Positions 18,825-27,664 of a DNA stretch of 50,742 bases are shown here, piece after piece. The stretch comes from Acaryochloris sp. IP29b_bin.137 (lineage in GTDB: Bacteria; Cyanobacteriota; Cyanobacteriia; Thermosynechococcales; Thermosynechococcaceae). Each line of letters starts with the position of its first letter. Positions within the stretch are counted from its first letter, which is position 1. Made by a program: the position numbers and the translations under genes. Under the pieces are notes generated by a model, which searched no databases, was not told the DNA's origin, and was given only the letters and a program-made list of their open reading frames with translations. The DNA is taken from contig NZ_JANQOP010000230.1 of the NCBI RefSeq assembly GCF_028285745.1, forward strand, positions 1 through 50,742. The letters are read 5' to 3'.

Positions 18825-19733
18825 TTATTTGCGTGACTGTTTGGCTGATTTGCTTTTGGGGACGACGTTCAGTCGTTGACTGATAATCGTCATGCCACCC
18901 TCTTGCACCAAGATGGCAGAAATCCACTCGCTAGTTGGTTTATTGCCTGCTGTACCCACCTTGAATAAGCCGCCAGCGGGGAGCAGCTCTAGCTTGAGTT
19001 CGGGTTGATTCAGATAATTCTCCATTGTGATCGGTTCTTCCAGAGCCAACCCCAATAAGGGGTTGGCTCCAAGGGGCTCATCCACAATCACATCAAATTC
19101 AAATTTCTCTCCCACCCCAACTTCCTGGGGAAGATTAACTTGCACTTTGGGAGGTTTCCGGCCTGATGTAAGTTTGCTCTGTTCCGCCAGAATCTCTTGC
19201 TTGGTAATTTGCTGCCCTACCCAATGTTGACGGGAGTGGAGGGTAGATTGTAATTTTACCGGCCCTTGATCGAGGGTTTGGGTGCCGATGATGGTGGTTT
19301 TGGTTTCAACAACAAATCCTTGAGCTTTTTTTTCCCAAGTCAGCAGTTCGGTTTTGTAGGATAAATCTGGATAATCTTCCCAGAATGTGGCAATCACTTG
19401 TTTCAGGGTTTTCCGGTTTAGGCCATCACCACTAGTAAAGGTAGGGCTATAAAAGCCGATTAGCTTGGAGAGATCGCGTTGGTTGGCCGCTAGGTCAACT
19501 TGCGCTAACTGCTCTGTCAAAGCAACCGGAGCATCAGTTGCAGCTTCTAACTGAGTAATGTCTGGTGCGACGCTTTCGGCATAAGCGAATTGAGGCAATG
19601 CTACCATCGCTAGGGTCCATAGACAGGTTGTGGACAATCCCAAGCCTAATCGGCCCAAAGAATGGCGAACGGTCCTTAACTGGCCGCCAGTCTGAGCGGT
19701 CGTAGATTGCAAAATGCAGATAGAGTGGTGCAT
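18825..19733 (-). CDS. Secreted hypothetical protein upstream of minC, NTF2-like fold likely
   Basis: The 302-residue product has a signal peptide whose hydrophobic core LWTLAMVALPQFAYA ends near residue 50. Residues of about 75-170 (AANQRDLSKLIGFYSPTFTS, VIATFWEDYPDLSYKTELLT) resemble a nuclear-transport-factor-2-like domain. A second, beta-rich part follows, with an Ig-like appearance (VNLPQEVGVGEKFEFDVIV). Translation could begin 10 codons earlier at a GTG (19763). Its stop is 12 bases before minC, which suggests co-transcription and perhaps a role at the envelope during division; that is inference. Confidence 0.65.
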   Translation of the reverse strand: MHHSICILQSTTAQTGGQLRTVRHSLGRLGLGLSTTCLWTLAMVALPQFAYAESVAPDITQLEAATDAPVALTEQLAQVDLAANQRDLSKLIGFYSPTFTSGDGLNRKTLKQVIATFWEDYPDLSYKTELLTWEKKAQGFVVETKTTIIGTQTLDQGPVKLQSTLHSRQHWVGQQITKQEILAEQSKLTSGRKPPKVQVNLPQEVGVGEKFEFDVIVDEPLGANPLLGLALEEPITMENYLNQPELKLELLPAGGLFKVGTAGNKPTSEWISAILVQEGGMTIISQRLNVVPKSKSAKQSRK

Positions 19734-19931
19734 GGGAGTATGTAATAACAAGAACCAATTCACTCTTTCAGATAGGGTTTGAGCCTTGAGCCTATAGGAG
19801 GGGCAGCATCACTGTCGAGTGGTTAGCTTTGCCACATTTACCTGAAAGTAGCATCTCAATTCTAGATTAACTTTCCTATTGAAGGCGAAAACGCTAGAAT
19901 TCTCAACTTCCACCTACCAAGGATAGCAACA

Positions 19932-21032
19932 GTGAGCCATTCCGAATCGGTTGCCAAAACAGTACAGCCTAAACGTCTCCTAATCGCTGCTAGCGGCACA
20001 GGCGGACATTTATTCCCCGCACTAGCAGTTGCCGAAGTACTTGAAGCAGAACAGTTTCAGCTAGAGTGGCTGGGGGTTAGCAACCGATTAGAAACCCAGT
20101 TAGTTCCCCAAAAATATCCACTCCGCACGGTTCCCATTGAAGGGTTGCAAACACGGATTGGTCCTAAAACGCCCATCCTCTTGGGCAAATTAGCGGTTGC
20201 AGTTTGGCAAACCCGTCAACTGTTGAAGCGAGGACAATTCCAGGGCGTGCTTACCACAGGAGGTTATATCGCTGCCCCTGCCATTTTGGCAGCTTGGTCC
20301 CTAGGGCTACCGCGAGTGATTCATGAATCGAATGCCATTCCAGGAAAAGTGACGCGATGGCTCAGTTCAATCTGTACAGGGGTGGGCTTAGGGCTAGCGG
20401 ATGCGACTCAATATTTACCTAAGGCTAAAACCATGGTTGTGGGCACTCCAGTCCGTCCCGCTTTTCTGACCCCTTGTGACCTCGATTTACCAATTCCGCC
20501 CGAGGCAATGCTGATTGTGGTGGCGGGTGGTAGCCAAGGCGCAGTCTCGGTTAACCAACTGGTGCGCGCCTGTGCGCCCGCTTGGTTAGAAACTGGGGCT
20601 TGGATCGTTCATCTAACGGGGAACCAAGATCCGGATGCCCAATCTTTTCAGCATCCCCATTATTTGTCGATGCCGTTTTATGACAATATGGCCGGTTTGC
20701 TGCAGCGTGCCAATTTAGCCATTAGTCGAGCAGGTGCAGGAACCTTAAGTGAACTTGCGATCGCATCGACGCCAGCGCTCCTCATCCCCTATCCCTACGC
20801 AGCGGAAGACCATCAGGCGTTTAATGCTGCTGCCTTTGTTAAAGCAGGAGCAGCCGAGATGTATCGCCAGGATGAGCTCACAGTGGATCAACTCCAACAA
20901 ACGGTTCTTAAATGGATTCAAGAACCTCAGATCCTAGAAGAGATGGCAACAAAAGCCTATAGCGTAGCGGTCCCCGATAGCACGGAGCGCTTCGCCCAGC
21001 TCATTCTTGAGCAGATCGAAGCGACTCCATAA
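19932..21032 (+). CDS. murG: UDP-N-acetylglucosamine transferase MurG
   Basis: MurG adds GlcNAc to lipid I to make lipid II, at the inner face of the plasma membrane. The 366-residue GT28 enzyme shows the N-terminal glycine loop RLLIAASGTGGHLFPALAVA, the acceptor-domain motifs TTGGYIAAPAILAAW and HESNAIPGKVTRWL, and the donor motifs VAGGSQGAVSVNQLV and ISRAGAGTLSELA. The start is GTG at 19932, with AAGGA about eight bases upstream. It is divergent from the secreted-protein/min operon. Confidence 0.96.
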   Translation: MSHSESVAKTVQPKRLLIAASGTGGHLFPALAVAEVLEAEQFQLEWLGVSNRLETQLVPQKYPLRTVPIEGLQTRIGPKTPILLGKLAVAVWQTRQLLKRGQFQGVLTTGGYIAAPAILAAWSLGLPRVIHESNAIPGKVTRWLSSICTGVGLGLADATQYLPKAKTMVVGTPVRPAFLTPCDLDLPIPPEAMLIVVAGGSQGAVSVNQLVRACAPAWLETGAWIVHLTGNQDPDAQSFQHPHYLSMPFYDNMAGLLQRANLAISRAGAGTLSELAIASTPALLIPYPYAAEDHQAFNAAAFVKAGAAEMYRQDELTVDQLQQTVLKWIQEPQILEEMATKAYSVAVPDSTERFAQLILEQIEATP

Positions 21033-21060
21033 AAGATTGAGATGCTGGACAGCGCTAAGC

Positions 21061-22029
21061 TTAAATCATTTTTAGGTGAGGATAAGCGGCCACCAAGTCA
21101 TCGGCACTGAGGGTATCAGACTCTGCTTGAGGCGTCCATAACACCTCCAGGGCTAGGAGTTGATCACTGGAAACAGACCCCACTTGATTCAGCGCTTGAC
21201 GGAGATCCTGATCCGACTTGATATCCGGAAGCTTTAGCTTTCCTTGGGCTGCCACTACTAGGGTCACCACTATATATTCTCCAGGGGCTTGGGTGAGGGC
21301 ATCCGCTGTTTTGGTCAGCACTCCGTCGGATTCTTGGATTTGCTGCTTAACGTTGGACAGGGTTTCTGCTTGAAACTTACTGCGTTCGGTCAGGGCCAGA
21401 TGGTTGAATTTTGCTTCTGCTGATACAAGCCGGGTTTGTTCGGATTCCGCACTGGCATAGACCCAATATTCTGGGTGACGTAACAGGGCCAAATTGGTCT
21501 CTTGCAGGACTTTTGCTAAACCGCTGCTGGAGCTGGTATTGCCCGTTTGGGCGATCCGATCTAAATCGGCTTTGAGTCCCCGGGCTTCAGCAAGCAAACC
21601 CACCTGGATTTTGGTCACTGAAACAGTAGGGTTCGCAGAGTTTTGGTCGTAACTGTTGCCACCTAAATTGAGCCCCTCGCCATCGCTAGCGATATTACGG
21701 AAGCTAGAAACCAAGAAGTTGGCAACAGCAATCAGGATCAGAATGGAAAATAAGCCGCCGCCGCCAAAACCAAAGAAGGGGATCAGGAAGGGAAAACCAA
21801 ACCCGCCCCGAGGATAAGCTCCCCGAGAGTATCCCCCCGAATATCCCCGGGAAGGACTACTGCGATAGGAGCGAGACGGCACGGAGCGACGGAAGCTACC
21901 CCCGCTAATGCGACCCCCCGTTCGGGCCGCTAAGGCAGCATCGGCATTGCTGAAGACTAGGACACCAACGAGCGCGATCGCAACGAGTAGACGGGAAAAA
22001 GTTTTATAAATGGAACGTTTTGTATTCAT
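21061..22029 (-). CDS. DUF1517 membrane protein
   Basis: The 322-residue protein has an N-terminal signal or anchor segment (LVAIALVGVLVFSNADAALA), an Arg/Ser/Gly-rich segment including SRSYRSSPSRGYSGGYS, a second hydrophobic segment around FSILILIAVANFLVSSF, and a soluble C-terminal domain of about 190 residues. This layout matches the DUF1517 family of cyanobacteria and plastids, whose function is unknown. I chose the ATG at 22029, preceded by GAAAG; a GTG three codons upstream is the alternative. It is convergent with murG. Confidence 0.8.
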   Translation of the reverse strand: MNTKRSIYKTFSRLLVAIALVGVLVFSNADAALAARTGGRISGGSFRRSVPSRSYRSSPSRGYSGGYSRGAYPRGGFGFPFLIPFFGFGGGGLFSILILIAVANFLVSSFRNIASDGEGLNLGGNSYDQNSANPTVSVTKIQVGLLAEARGLKADLDRIAQTGNTSSSSGLAKVLQETNLALLRHPEYWVYASAESEQTRLVSAEAKFNHLALTERSKFQAETLSNVKQQIQESDGVLTKTADALTQAPGEYIVVTLVVAAQGKLKLPDIKSDQDLRQALNQVGSVSSDQLLALEVLWTPQAESDTLSADDLVAAYPHLKMI

Positions 22030-22234
22030 CTTTCGCACTGAGGGCTTACATTAACGCAACCTGGGGACAGACCGTAGAGAATAGGACTGATCCGATAATC
22101 GGTAAGACAACCAGAATTATTCTGACAGTCATCGGCAACCCTCTGCCCCAAACCTTGCTTTGTCTTAAGTTTAATCCTTCTCCCTAGCCGAGGGTGAGCC
22201 CCAACAGAGAGATTACCGAAAACCGACCGTAACC

Positions 22235-23260
22235 CTAGTATCGAATCCTCGGATCAACGTAGGCATTGACAATATCGATCACGATGCTGGACATCACAGT
22301 AATAACTGAAACAAAGACGATAATTCCTTGCACTGTCGGATAATCTCTTAATGAAATTGCATCGTAAAGTCGATTCCCTAAACCTGGCCAGGAGAAAGTA
22401 ACCTCTGTTAGCACGGAACCGCCTAGCATTGCAGAAATGGTTAGCCCTAAAACAGTGATGACCGGAATTAAGGCATTTCTCAATGCATGAAATACTAGAA
22501 TTCGCCATTCAGGGATTCCTCTTGCCCGTGCAGCCTCTACATAGTCTGCTGTGAGTGATTGCTTGAGATTGACTCGAACAATCCGTTCAAAAATACCGCT
22601 TAAGAACAGTCCAAGGGTGAGACTGGGCAAGGCTAAATGATAAATCGCAACGCCAAAGGAGTGAAAATCTCCTATTAGTAAGCTATCGATTGTATAGAGA
22701 CTGGTCGGGCCTTGCGGTGCACCTAACCGAGTTGAAAAACGAGTGCTATCAGGGAACCATCCAAGTTGCACCGCGAAGAATAATTTAAATAACATTCCCA
22801 CCCAGAACATGGGTAGTGCATAAGTCCCAATTCCAAACATCCTGCCCCAGAAGTCATAACTGGTATCGGGTCTAGATGCTGACAAAATCCCAACCGTAAC
22901 TCCCAAAATCAACGCAACCGTGAGACTACAAAGAGCCAGTTCTAATGTTGCTGGAAAATGCTGCTGGATAATATTCCAGACAGGCTCTCCCCGACTACTT
23001 AATGAAGTTCCTAAATCGAAGTTGAGTAAATCCTTCAGATAGTTCGTATATTGCTGCCAAAGCGGTAGATCGAGTCCTAATTGACTCCGTATGGCTAACT
23101 TCTGAGCGGCTGGGGCTTTCGGTCCCAGAATGGCATCAATCGGATCCCCAGGGGTGGCTCGCATCAGCAAGAATACGGCAGTCGTCACTGTCCAGATCAT
23201 CAAAGGGGCCAGCAATAATCGGGCCACCACATAGGAACGAAGCGCACTGGAACGAGACAT
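22235..23260 (-). CDS. Oligopeptide/nickel-type ABC transporter permease (DppB-like)
   Basis: The 341-residue protein is a binding-protein-dependent permease of the DppB/OppB family: N-terminal helix, a loop with RATPGDPIDAILGP, several helices, and the EAA-like cytoplasmic loop EAARARGIPEWRILVFHALRNALIPV that contacts the ATPase. It starts nine bases after the solute-binding protein gene ends, with AGGA about eight bases before the ATG, so the two form an operon. No DppC-like permease or ATPase lies in the window; partners must be encoded elsewhere. Confidence 0.92.
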   Translation of the reverse strand: MSRSSALRSYVVARLLLAPLMIWTVTTAVFLLMRATPGDPIDAILGPKAPAAQKLAIRSQLGLDLPLWQQYTNYLKDLLNFDLGTSLSSRGEPVWNIIQQHFPATLELALCSLTVALILGVTVGILSASRPDTSYDFWGRMFGIGTYALPMFWVGMLFKLFFAVQLGWFPDSTRFSTRLGAPQGPTSLYTIDSLLIGDFHSFGVAIYHLALPSLTLGLFLSGIFERIVRVNLKQSLTADYVEAARARGIPEWRILVFHALRNALIPVITVLGLTISAMLGGSVLTEVTFSWPGLGNRLYDAISLRDYPTVQGIIVFVSVITVMSSIVIDIVNAYVDPRIRY

Positions 23261-23269
23261 ACTGATGTC

Positions 23270-24958
23270 CTAGGTCGCGGAACGGCTAAGAGAGGCAAAA
23301 GGCATTGCTTGGGTCGGTTCAAGCTTGACTCCCTGGATATCGGGGCGGGCAAAGGCATATTCTTTCCGTTGCCAGAGGGGGATAAAAGGAACATCTTGGG
23401 CCAGCAAATCTTGAATCTCTGCAAAGATTGTTTGCCGTTTACTGGGGTCTTGCTCTTGGCGCTGCTGATCGATCAGTCGATTCATCTTTTCGCTGTAGTA
23501 AAAAGAGCCTTGCCCAACCGTCGCACCTTCCTGACAGCCTTTCTCAGCTGATCCATCCGAACAATCTAAGAAGGGATGGATATAAGTATCCGGATCATAG
23601 TAATCACCACTCCAGTCCAGCATAAACATGGGGTAGGTTCCTTTATCCAGATTGTTATAGGCTGTCGCTGATTCGATACTTTTGAGTTCTACCTTGGCTA
23701 AATCCCCCAGTTCCTGCTCGATAAAGGCTTTGATCGTTGTAGCTGCAGGGCTATCACTGGGGACATTAGAGCGATACCAAAACTCTACTTTCAAGGGTTT
23801 GTTACCTGTGTATCCCGCCTTGGTCAACAGCGCCTTAGCCTGCGCTGCGTCTGAATGACCACTTTCACTTTGAAATACGGGCTTGCTGACCTCAAAAATA
23901 CTGGGTATCAAACTATATAAAGGATCAACTTGACCATCAAACACGCGGTTCTGGATCAGCTGCCGATCAATGGCCAGAGCTAGCGCTTGGCGAACCTCAG
24001 GTTTCTTTAGGGTTGCATCTCGGAGATTCAAGCTGAGATAAGTGATATTGCTACCTGGTCCGGTAATGGCTTGCCAATCTCCTTTATCAGCGGCTTTGGC
24101 TAGCAACTCAATTTGTTCAGGATTCAGAGATTGATAGGCAATATCTACCGAGCCCGTGCGAAAGGCGTTGTATAAGTTGGCGCTGCTGGTAAAACTTTGA
24201 ATATCGATGCCTGGATTGGCAGGTTTGTCACCCCAATATTGATCGAAGCGATCTAATCGAATCGAGTCGCTACGATTGTCCACCAGTTTATAGGGGCCAG
24301 TTCCAACGAACGTTGAGGGATTGAATTTCCCAGATCCGATTTCATAGGCTTGTGGCGAAACTGCAACTAAGCCTGAGAAGGCTAGCAAATCCGTAAACGC
24401 CGCAAATGGTTTTTTCAGCTTAATCTCCAGTTCTGACGCAGACTTTGCTTCGACCGACTCCACCACATCAGATAATAAAAAGGCCGGTTGACCGCCATTT
24501 TGGATAAAGCGATTGAGGGAAAATTCCATCGCCTTAGCATCAAACGCACTGCCATCGTGGAAAACAACGCCTGTTCTTAACGGGATGGTGTACACCAAGC
24601 CATCATCGCTCACCTTAGGCAATTCTGTAGCGAGTTGGGGCACCAGCTCTGTTGTGCCGCTCTGGTAAGCATATAGACGATCTCCCATGTTGTAGAGGAG
24701 ATTGCCCGAGAACAGTTCTAGGGCATCTGCTGGATCCAAGGTTCTGACTTTACCCGTTGTGCCCAGCGCGAGACGAGTGTCTGCTCCAGTTGTAGAGGAA
24801 CTTGGCCCCGAATTGCGAGGCTGGCAACCTACAATCAGTAATAAACAGCAACAGAACAGACTGAGATAGAACCTTGCCCCTCGCCATCGCCATCTCTGAG
24901 CCAGATAGGTCGGAGACGCTAGTACAAGACGCGTCAAAAATTTAGAAGGAGTCAACAA
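23270..24958 (-). CDS. ABC transporter substrate-binding lipoprotein, family 5
   Basis: The 562-residue product is a family-5 extracellular solute-binding protein (oligopeptide/nickel type). A lipobox ends at Cys45 (LLIVGC), so it should be a lipoprotein, though with an unusually long Arg/Trp-rich leader. Family features include YTIPLRTGVVFHDGSAFDA, VGTGPYKLVD, YLSLNLRDATLKKPEVRQAL and a late DWSGDYYDPDTYIHPF. The start is TTG at 24958; no ATG is available near it. It is the first gene of the operon with the permease. The ligand, peptide or other, cannot be deduced. Confidence 0.9.
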   Translation of the reverse strand: MLTPSKFLTRLVLASPTYLAQRWRWRGARFYLSLFCCCLLLIVGCQPRNSGPSSSTTGADTRLALGTTGKVRTLDPADALELFSGNLLYNMGDRLYAYQSGTTELVPQLATELPKVSDDGLVYTIPLRTGVVFHDGSAFDAKAMEFSLNRFIQNGGQPAFLLSDVVESVEAKSASELEIKLKKPFAAFTDLLAFSGLVAVSPQAYEIGSGKFNPSTFVGTGPYKLVDNRSDSIRLDRFDQYWGDKPANPGIDIQSFTSSANLYNAFRTGSVDIAYQSLNPEQIELLAKAADKGDWQAITGPGSNITYLSLNLRDATLKKPEVRQALALAIDRQLIQNRVFDGQVDPLYSLIPSIFEVSKPVFQSESGHSDAAQAKALLTKAGYTGNKPLKVEFWYRSNVPSDSPAATTIKAFIEQELGDLAKVELKSIESATAYNNLDKGTYPMFMLDWSGDYYDPDTYIHPFLDCSDGSAEKGCQEGATVGQGSFYYSEKMNRLIDQQRQEQDPSKRQTIFAEIQDLLAQDVPFIPLWQRKEYAFARPDIQGVKLEPTQAMPFASLSRSAT

Positions 24959-25107
24959 GAGCTTCTCTCACCGATACAGAAAGACAGTAGAGAAAGGGCA
25001 TCAAAACATCTGTGAAGATCGTTGATCCGGCTCTACTGTCTTGTCATTTTATAGTGAGAGGGCAAAATATGATGCGCCTATGCATGGGAAATTTATCCAG
25101 GCAGCCT

Positions 25108-25806
25108 TTATTTTTTGCCCTCGTTCTTATCGGCGGCTGCCAAGGCAATTGGTTCTTGGCCCACACCTACTCTTACTTCCATGCCCGATTGTTCCAGCAC
25201 AACGATAGGGGCTGAAGGATTGAGGATGATGGATTTGACCAAAACTTGGCCATTCGCAATCCGCTCACCTACACCCACTGTTCGGGTAGCTTTCTCACCC
25301 GGGGCTTTCAGAATTGCTTTGGGCCGACCGCCTAAGTTTACGACCCCTGTGACTTTCACACCCTGAGCCACTTCGGGTTTAGGGAGTTCAGGTAGAACAA
25401 TCTTACCCGGCGTGGCCGTATTAGGCTTCGTCGAAGGGCTGCCAGGATTTGACCCAGTCGACTTGGGCACATTCACCGTTGATGCGGGCCGTTCCGGGGA
25501 ATTTGAACGCGGGGGGGTGGAGCGAGCAGGAGAACTACCTGGGACAACCGCAGGTACAATTTCTGCGAAGGGATCGGAACGGCCACTTTTGACCACCCGT
25601 AAGCGTTCATCAGGGTCGGTCGGACGAGTTAAAACCACCTTTGCAGCAGGGGGAGAAGGAATTTCAGGTGAGGCGCTGGGAAAAGATTGTTCGGCGGGGG
25701 CATCAGATGACTGTTCTGTCTCAGGCTCCTCGCTACCCAGCAGACCACAACTCCCTATCCCCATGGATAGGAGAACAAAGGTTATCCCTAGTACTGTTTT
25801 TCGCAT
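25108..25806 (-). CDS. Proline/serine-rich lipoprotein, hypothetical
   Basis: From the ATG at 25806 the product is 232 residues. GGAG five bases upstream supports this start; the frame extends 11 codons further to a GTG. Residues 1-21 form a lipoprotein signal peptide ending at Cys20 or so (MGIGSC). A low-complexity Pro/Ser/Thr region (about 25-145) follows. The C-terminal 90 residues are more ordered, with VKVTGVVNLGGRPKAILKAP and TRTVGVGERIANGQVLVKSI, which recalls the small beta domain of PilP/GspC-type proteins. I treat that as a hint only. Function unknown. Confidence 0.65.
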   Translation of the reverse strand: MRKTVLGITFVLLSMGIGSCGLLGSEEPETEQSSDAPAEQSFPSASPEIPSPPAAKVVLTRPTDPDERLRVVKSGRSDPFAEIVPAVVPGSSPARSTPPRSNSPERPASTVNVPKSTGSNPGSPSTKPNTATPGKIVLPELPKPEVAQGVKVTGVVNLGGRPKAILKAPGEKATRTVGVGERIANGQVLVKSIILNPSAPIVVLEQSGMEVRVGVGQEPIALAAADKNEGKK

Positions 25807-25886
25807 CCGTTTCTCCATCGTCTTAAGCACTATATTCACACCTAAATAGTTGTTATGTTTACGATTGGGTAGGTGGTCTAGCCTGT

Positions 25887-25906
25887 CCTGAGACGATTAG
25901 CTCAGG
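25887..25906. repeat. Hairpin in the region upstream of cobA-hemD
   Basis: CCTGAG and CTCAGG pair around an 8-base loop, about 120 bases before the cobA-hemD start. It lacks a T-tract. I looked for a cobalamin riboswitch core here and did not recognise one. Confidence 0.35.
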
Positions 25907-25958
25907 ATTAGGCGGAAACTGCTTAAGATCACAACGGGTAAAAGCAAGAGAAAAATTT

Positions 25959-25992
25959 CTTGCTGTCAAGACAAGCTTGCTGTCAAGACAAG
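25959..25992. repeat. Perfect 17-bp tandem duplication
   Basis: The unit CTTGCTGTCAAGACAAG occurs twice back to back (25959-25975 and 25976-25992), 31 bases before the cobA-hemD start. Each unit begins CTTG and ends CAAG, a short dyad. It may be a recent slippage product or a duplicated operator half. Confidence 0.75.
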
Positions 25993-26023
25993 TTAGGATC
26001 GAAGCAGTTGCAGTCCACTGGTT

Positions 26024-27664
26024 TTGAGCGCTAACAACTATTCAACAACTCAAACGCCTAAGTCGCAGGGCAAGGTTTTTATCATTGGTGCTGGCCCTGG
26101 GGAACATAACCATCTTACGGTTATGGGACAAAACTTGCTTGCTCAGGCTGACGTCATCCTCTATGATGCCCTGATCGATCCAGAATTATTAAACCTGGCG
26201 AAGAAAACTTGCTTAAAAATCCTAGTAGGCAAACGGGGCAAAGGTCCTAGTACCTCTCAATCCACTATCAATCAATGGCTAGTGGATTATTGCTGTCAGG
26301 GATATCACGTTGTGCGCCTCAAAAGTGGTGATCCTTTTATCTTTGGGCGCACGCGTTCTGAGATCCTGACCCTCAACTCAGCGGGATGTCTGGTTGAGGT
26401 TTATCCGGGTCTCTCCTCTGCGCTAGCGGTCCCTTTATTGGCGGGTATTCCATTAACGGATGCTCAGTGCAGCCAACACTTTACCGTTTTAAGCGCCCAT
26501 GCGCCGGACAATCTAGATTGGTCTGTCTTGGCCCGACTGGATACGCTGGTGATGCTGATGGGGGGTAGACAGCTAAAGACCATTGTTGATCATCTGAGAC
26601 AAAACGGGCAATCGGCCCAGCACCCCATTGCCGTTATTCGATGGGGAGGTCGGCACCAGCAGCAGATATGGACGGGAACGTTAGCAACGATTGTGGCCGA
26701 GACTAGGGGGGAATTGCTATCGCCCTGTGTCATCGTGGTGGGCGAAGTGGTCAACCTTCGCTCCACCCTAGGGCTTTCTTTCCCGGCCAACACTGAATAT
26801 GCTCATAGAAGTGATGCGGGGCGATTAACGATGGGTGCTTCTTTGGTTCGGTCTGATTTGCCGTTAACGGGTAAAACCGTCTTGGTGACCCGGGCTGTGG
26901 CTCAATCTACGACTTTTAGGGATGCCCTTACCTCAGTGGGGGCGACGGTGATCGATCTGCCTGCATTGGAAATTGGTCCACCGTCCTCATGGAAAGACTT
27001 AGATGCTGCGATCGCATCCCTTGATCGCTTTGACTGGCTGATCTTGACTTCTGCCAATGGCGTAACGAACTTTCTAGACCGCTTATGCCATGCAGAACTG
27101 GATGCTAGGGCACTCGCCTCTGTCAAGATTGCGGTGGTCGGTCGCAAAACAGCCTCAACCTTGCAAAAATATGGATTAAAGGCAGATTATATCCCACCGG
27201 ACTTTGTCGCTGATGCGCTCGTCGATCATTTCCCTGATGGTGGGCAATTGGCCGGGCAAACACTGCTGTTTCCCCGAGTGGAAAGCGGGGGAAGAGACAT
27301 ATTGATTCAACAGCTCACGGCCAAAGGGGCAACTGTGAAAGCAGTCGCCGCTTACCAATCCCGATGTCCAGAGCAGATCGATCCAAACGCCCTTCAGGCC
27401 CTACGACGGCGAACGATTGATGTCGTGACGTTTGCCAGTTCTAAAACCGTTCGCTACTTCTATCAGTTGATCCAACAAGCGGCTGGCAACGAGGAGATTT
27501 CGGAATGGCTCAACCCGATCACGATTGCCTCTATCGGTCCCCAAACCTCATTCACCTGCCAAGAGGTCTTCGGCCGTGTCGATATCGAAGCCCAAGAATA
27601 TACCCTCGACGGGCTGACCCAAGGTATAGTTGACTATTTTGGTGGATCGCAAGCGATTAGCTAA
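26024..27664 (+). CDS. CobA-HemD fusion: uroporphyrinogen-III methyltransferase and synthase
   Basis: The 546-residue product joins two enzymes of tetrapyrrole synthesis. Residues about 15-255 are a uroporphyrinogen-III C-methyltransferase (SUMT): VFIIGAGPGEHNHLTV, YPGLSSALAVPLLAGIPLT and HFTVLSAHAP. Residues about 285-540 are uroporphyrinogen-III synthase: GKTVLVTRAVAQSTTFRDAL, WLILTSANGVTNFLDRL, and VTFASSKTVRYF. HemD closes hydroxymethylbilane to uro'gen III and SUMT diverts it toward sirohaem and B12. The start is TTG; an in-frame stop lies at 25994, so no upstream ATG exists. It converges on the CHAT gene with an 8-base overlap. Confidence 0.92.
   Translation: MSANNYSTTQTPKSQGKVFIIGAGPGEHNHLTVMGQNLLAQADVILYDALIDPELLNLAKKTCLKILVGKRGKGPSTSQSTINQWLVDYCCQGYHVVRLKSGDPFIFGRTRSEILTLNSAGCLVEVYPGLSSALAVPLLAGIPLTDAQCSQHFTVLSAHAPDNLDWSVLARLDTLVMLMGGRQLKTIVDHLRQNGQSAQHPIAVIRWGGRHQQQIWTGTLATIVAETRGELLSPCVIVVGEVVNLRSTLGLSFPANTEYAHRSDAGRLTMGASLVRSDLPLTGKTVLVTRAVAQSTTFRDALTSVGATVIDLPALEIGPPSSWKDLDAAIASLDRFDWLILTSANGVTNFLDRLCHAELDARALASVKIAVVGRKTASTLQKYGLKADYIPPDFVADALVDHFPDGGQLAGQTLLFPRVESGGRDILIQQLTAKGATVKAVAAYQSRCPEQIDPNALQALRRRTIDVVTFASSKTVRYFYQLIQQAAGNEEISEWLNPITIASIGPQTSFTCQEVFGRVDIEAQEYTLDGLTQGIVDYFGGSQAIS

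Noticed and set aside
25412-25849. 145-codon open frame antisense to the proline-rich lipoprotein gene
   Set aside because: Low-complexity coding DNA commonly leaves long antisense frames open; no supporting motif.
25840-26023. Cobalamin or other riboswitch before cobA-hemD
   Set aside because: There is a hairpin and a tandem repeat, but I could not recognise a conserved riboswitch core.
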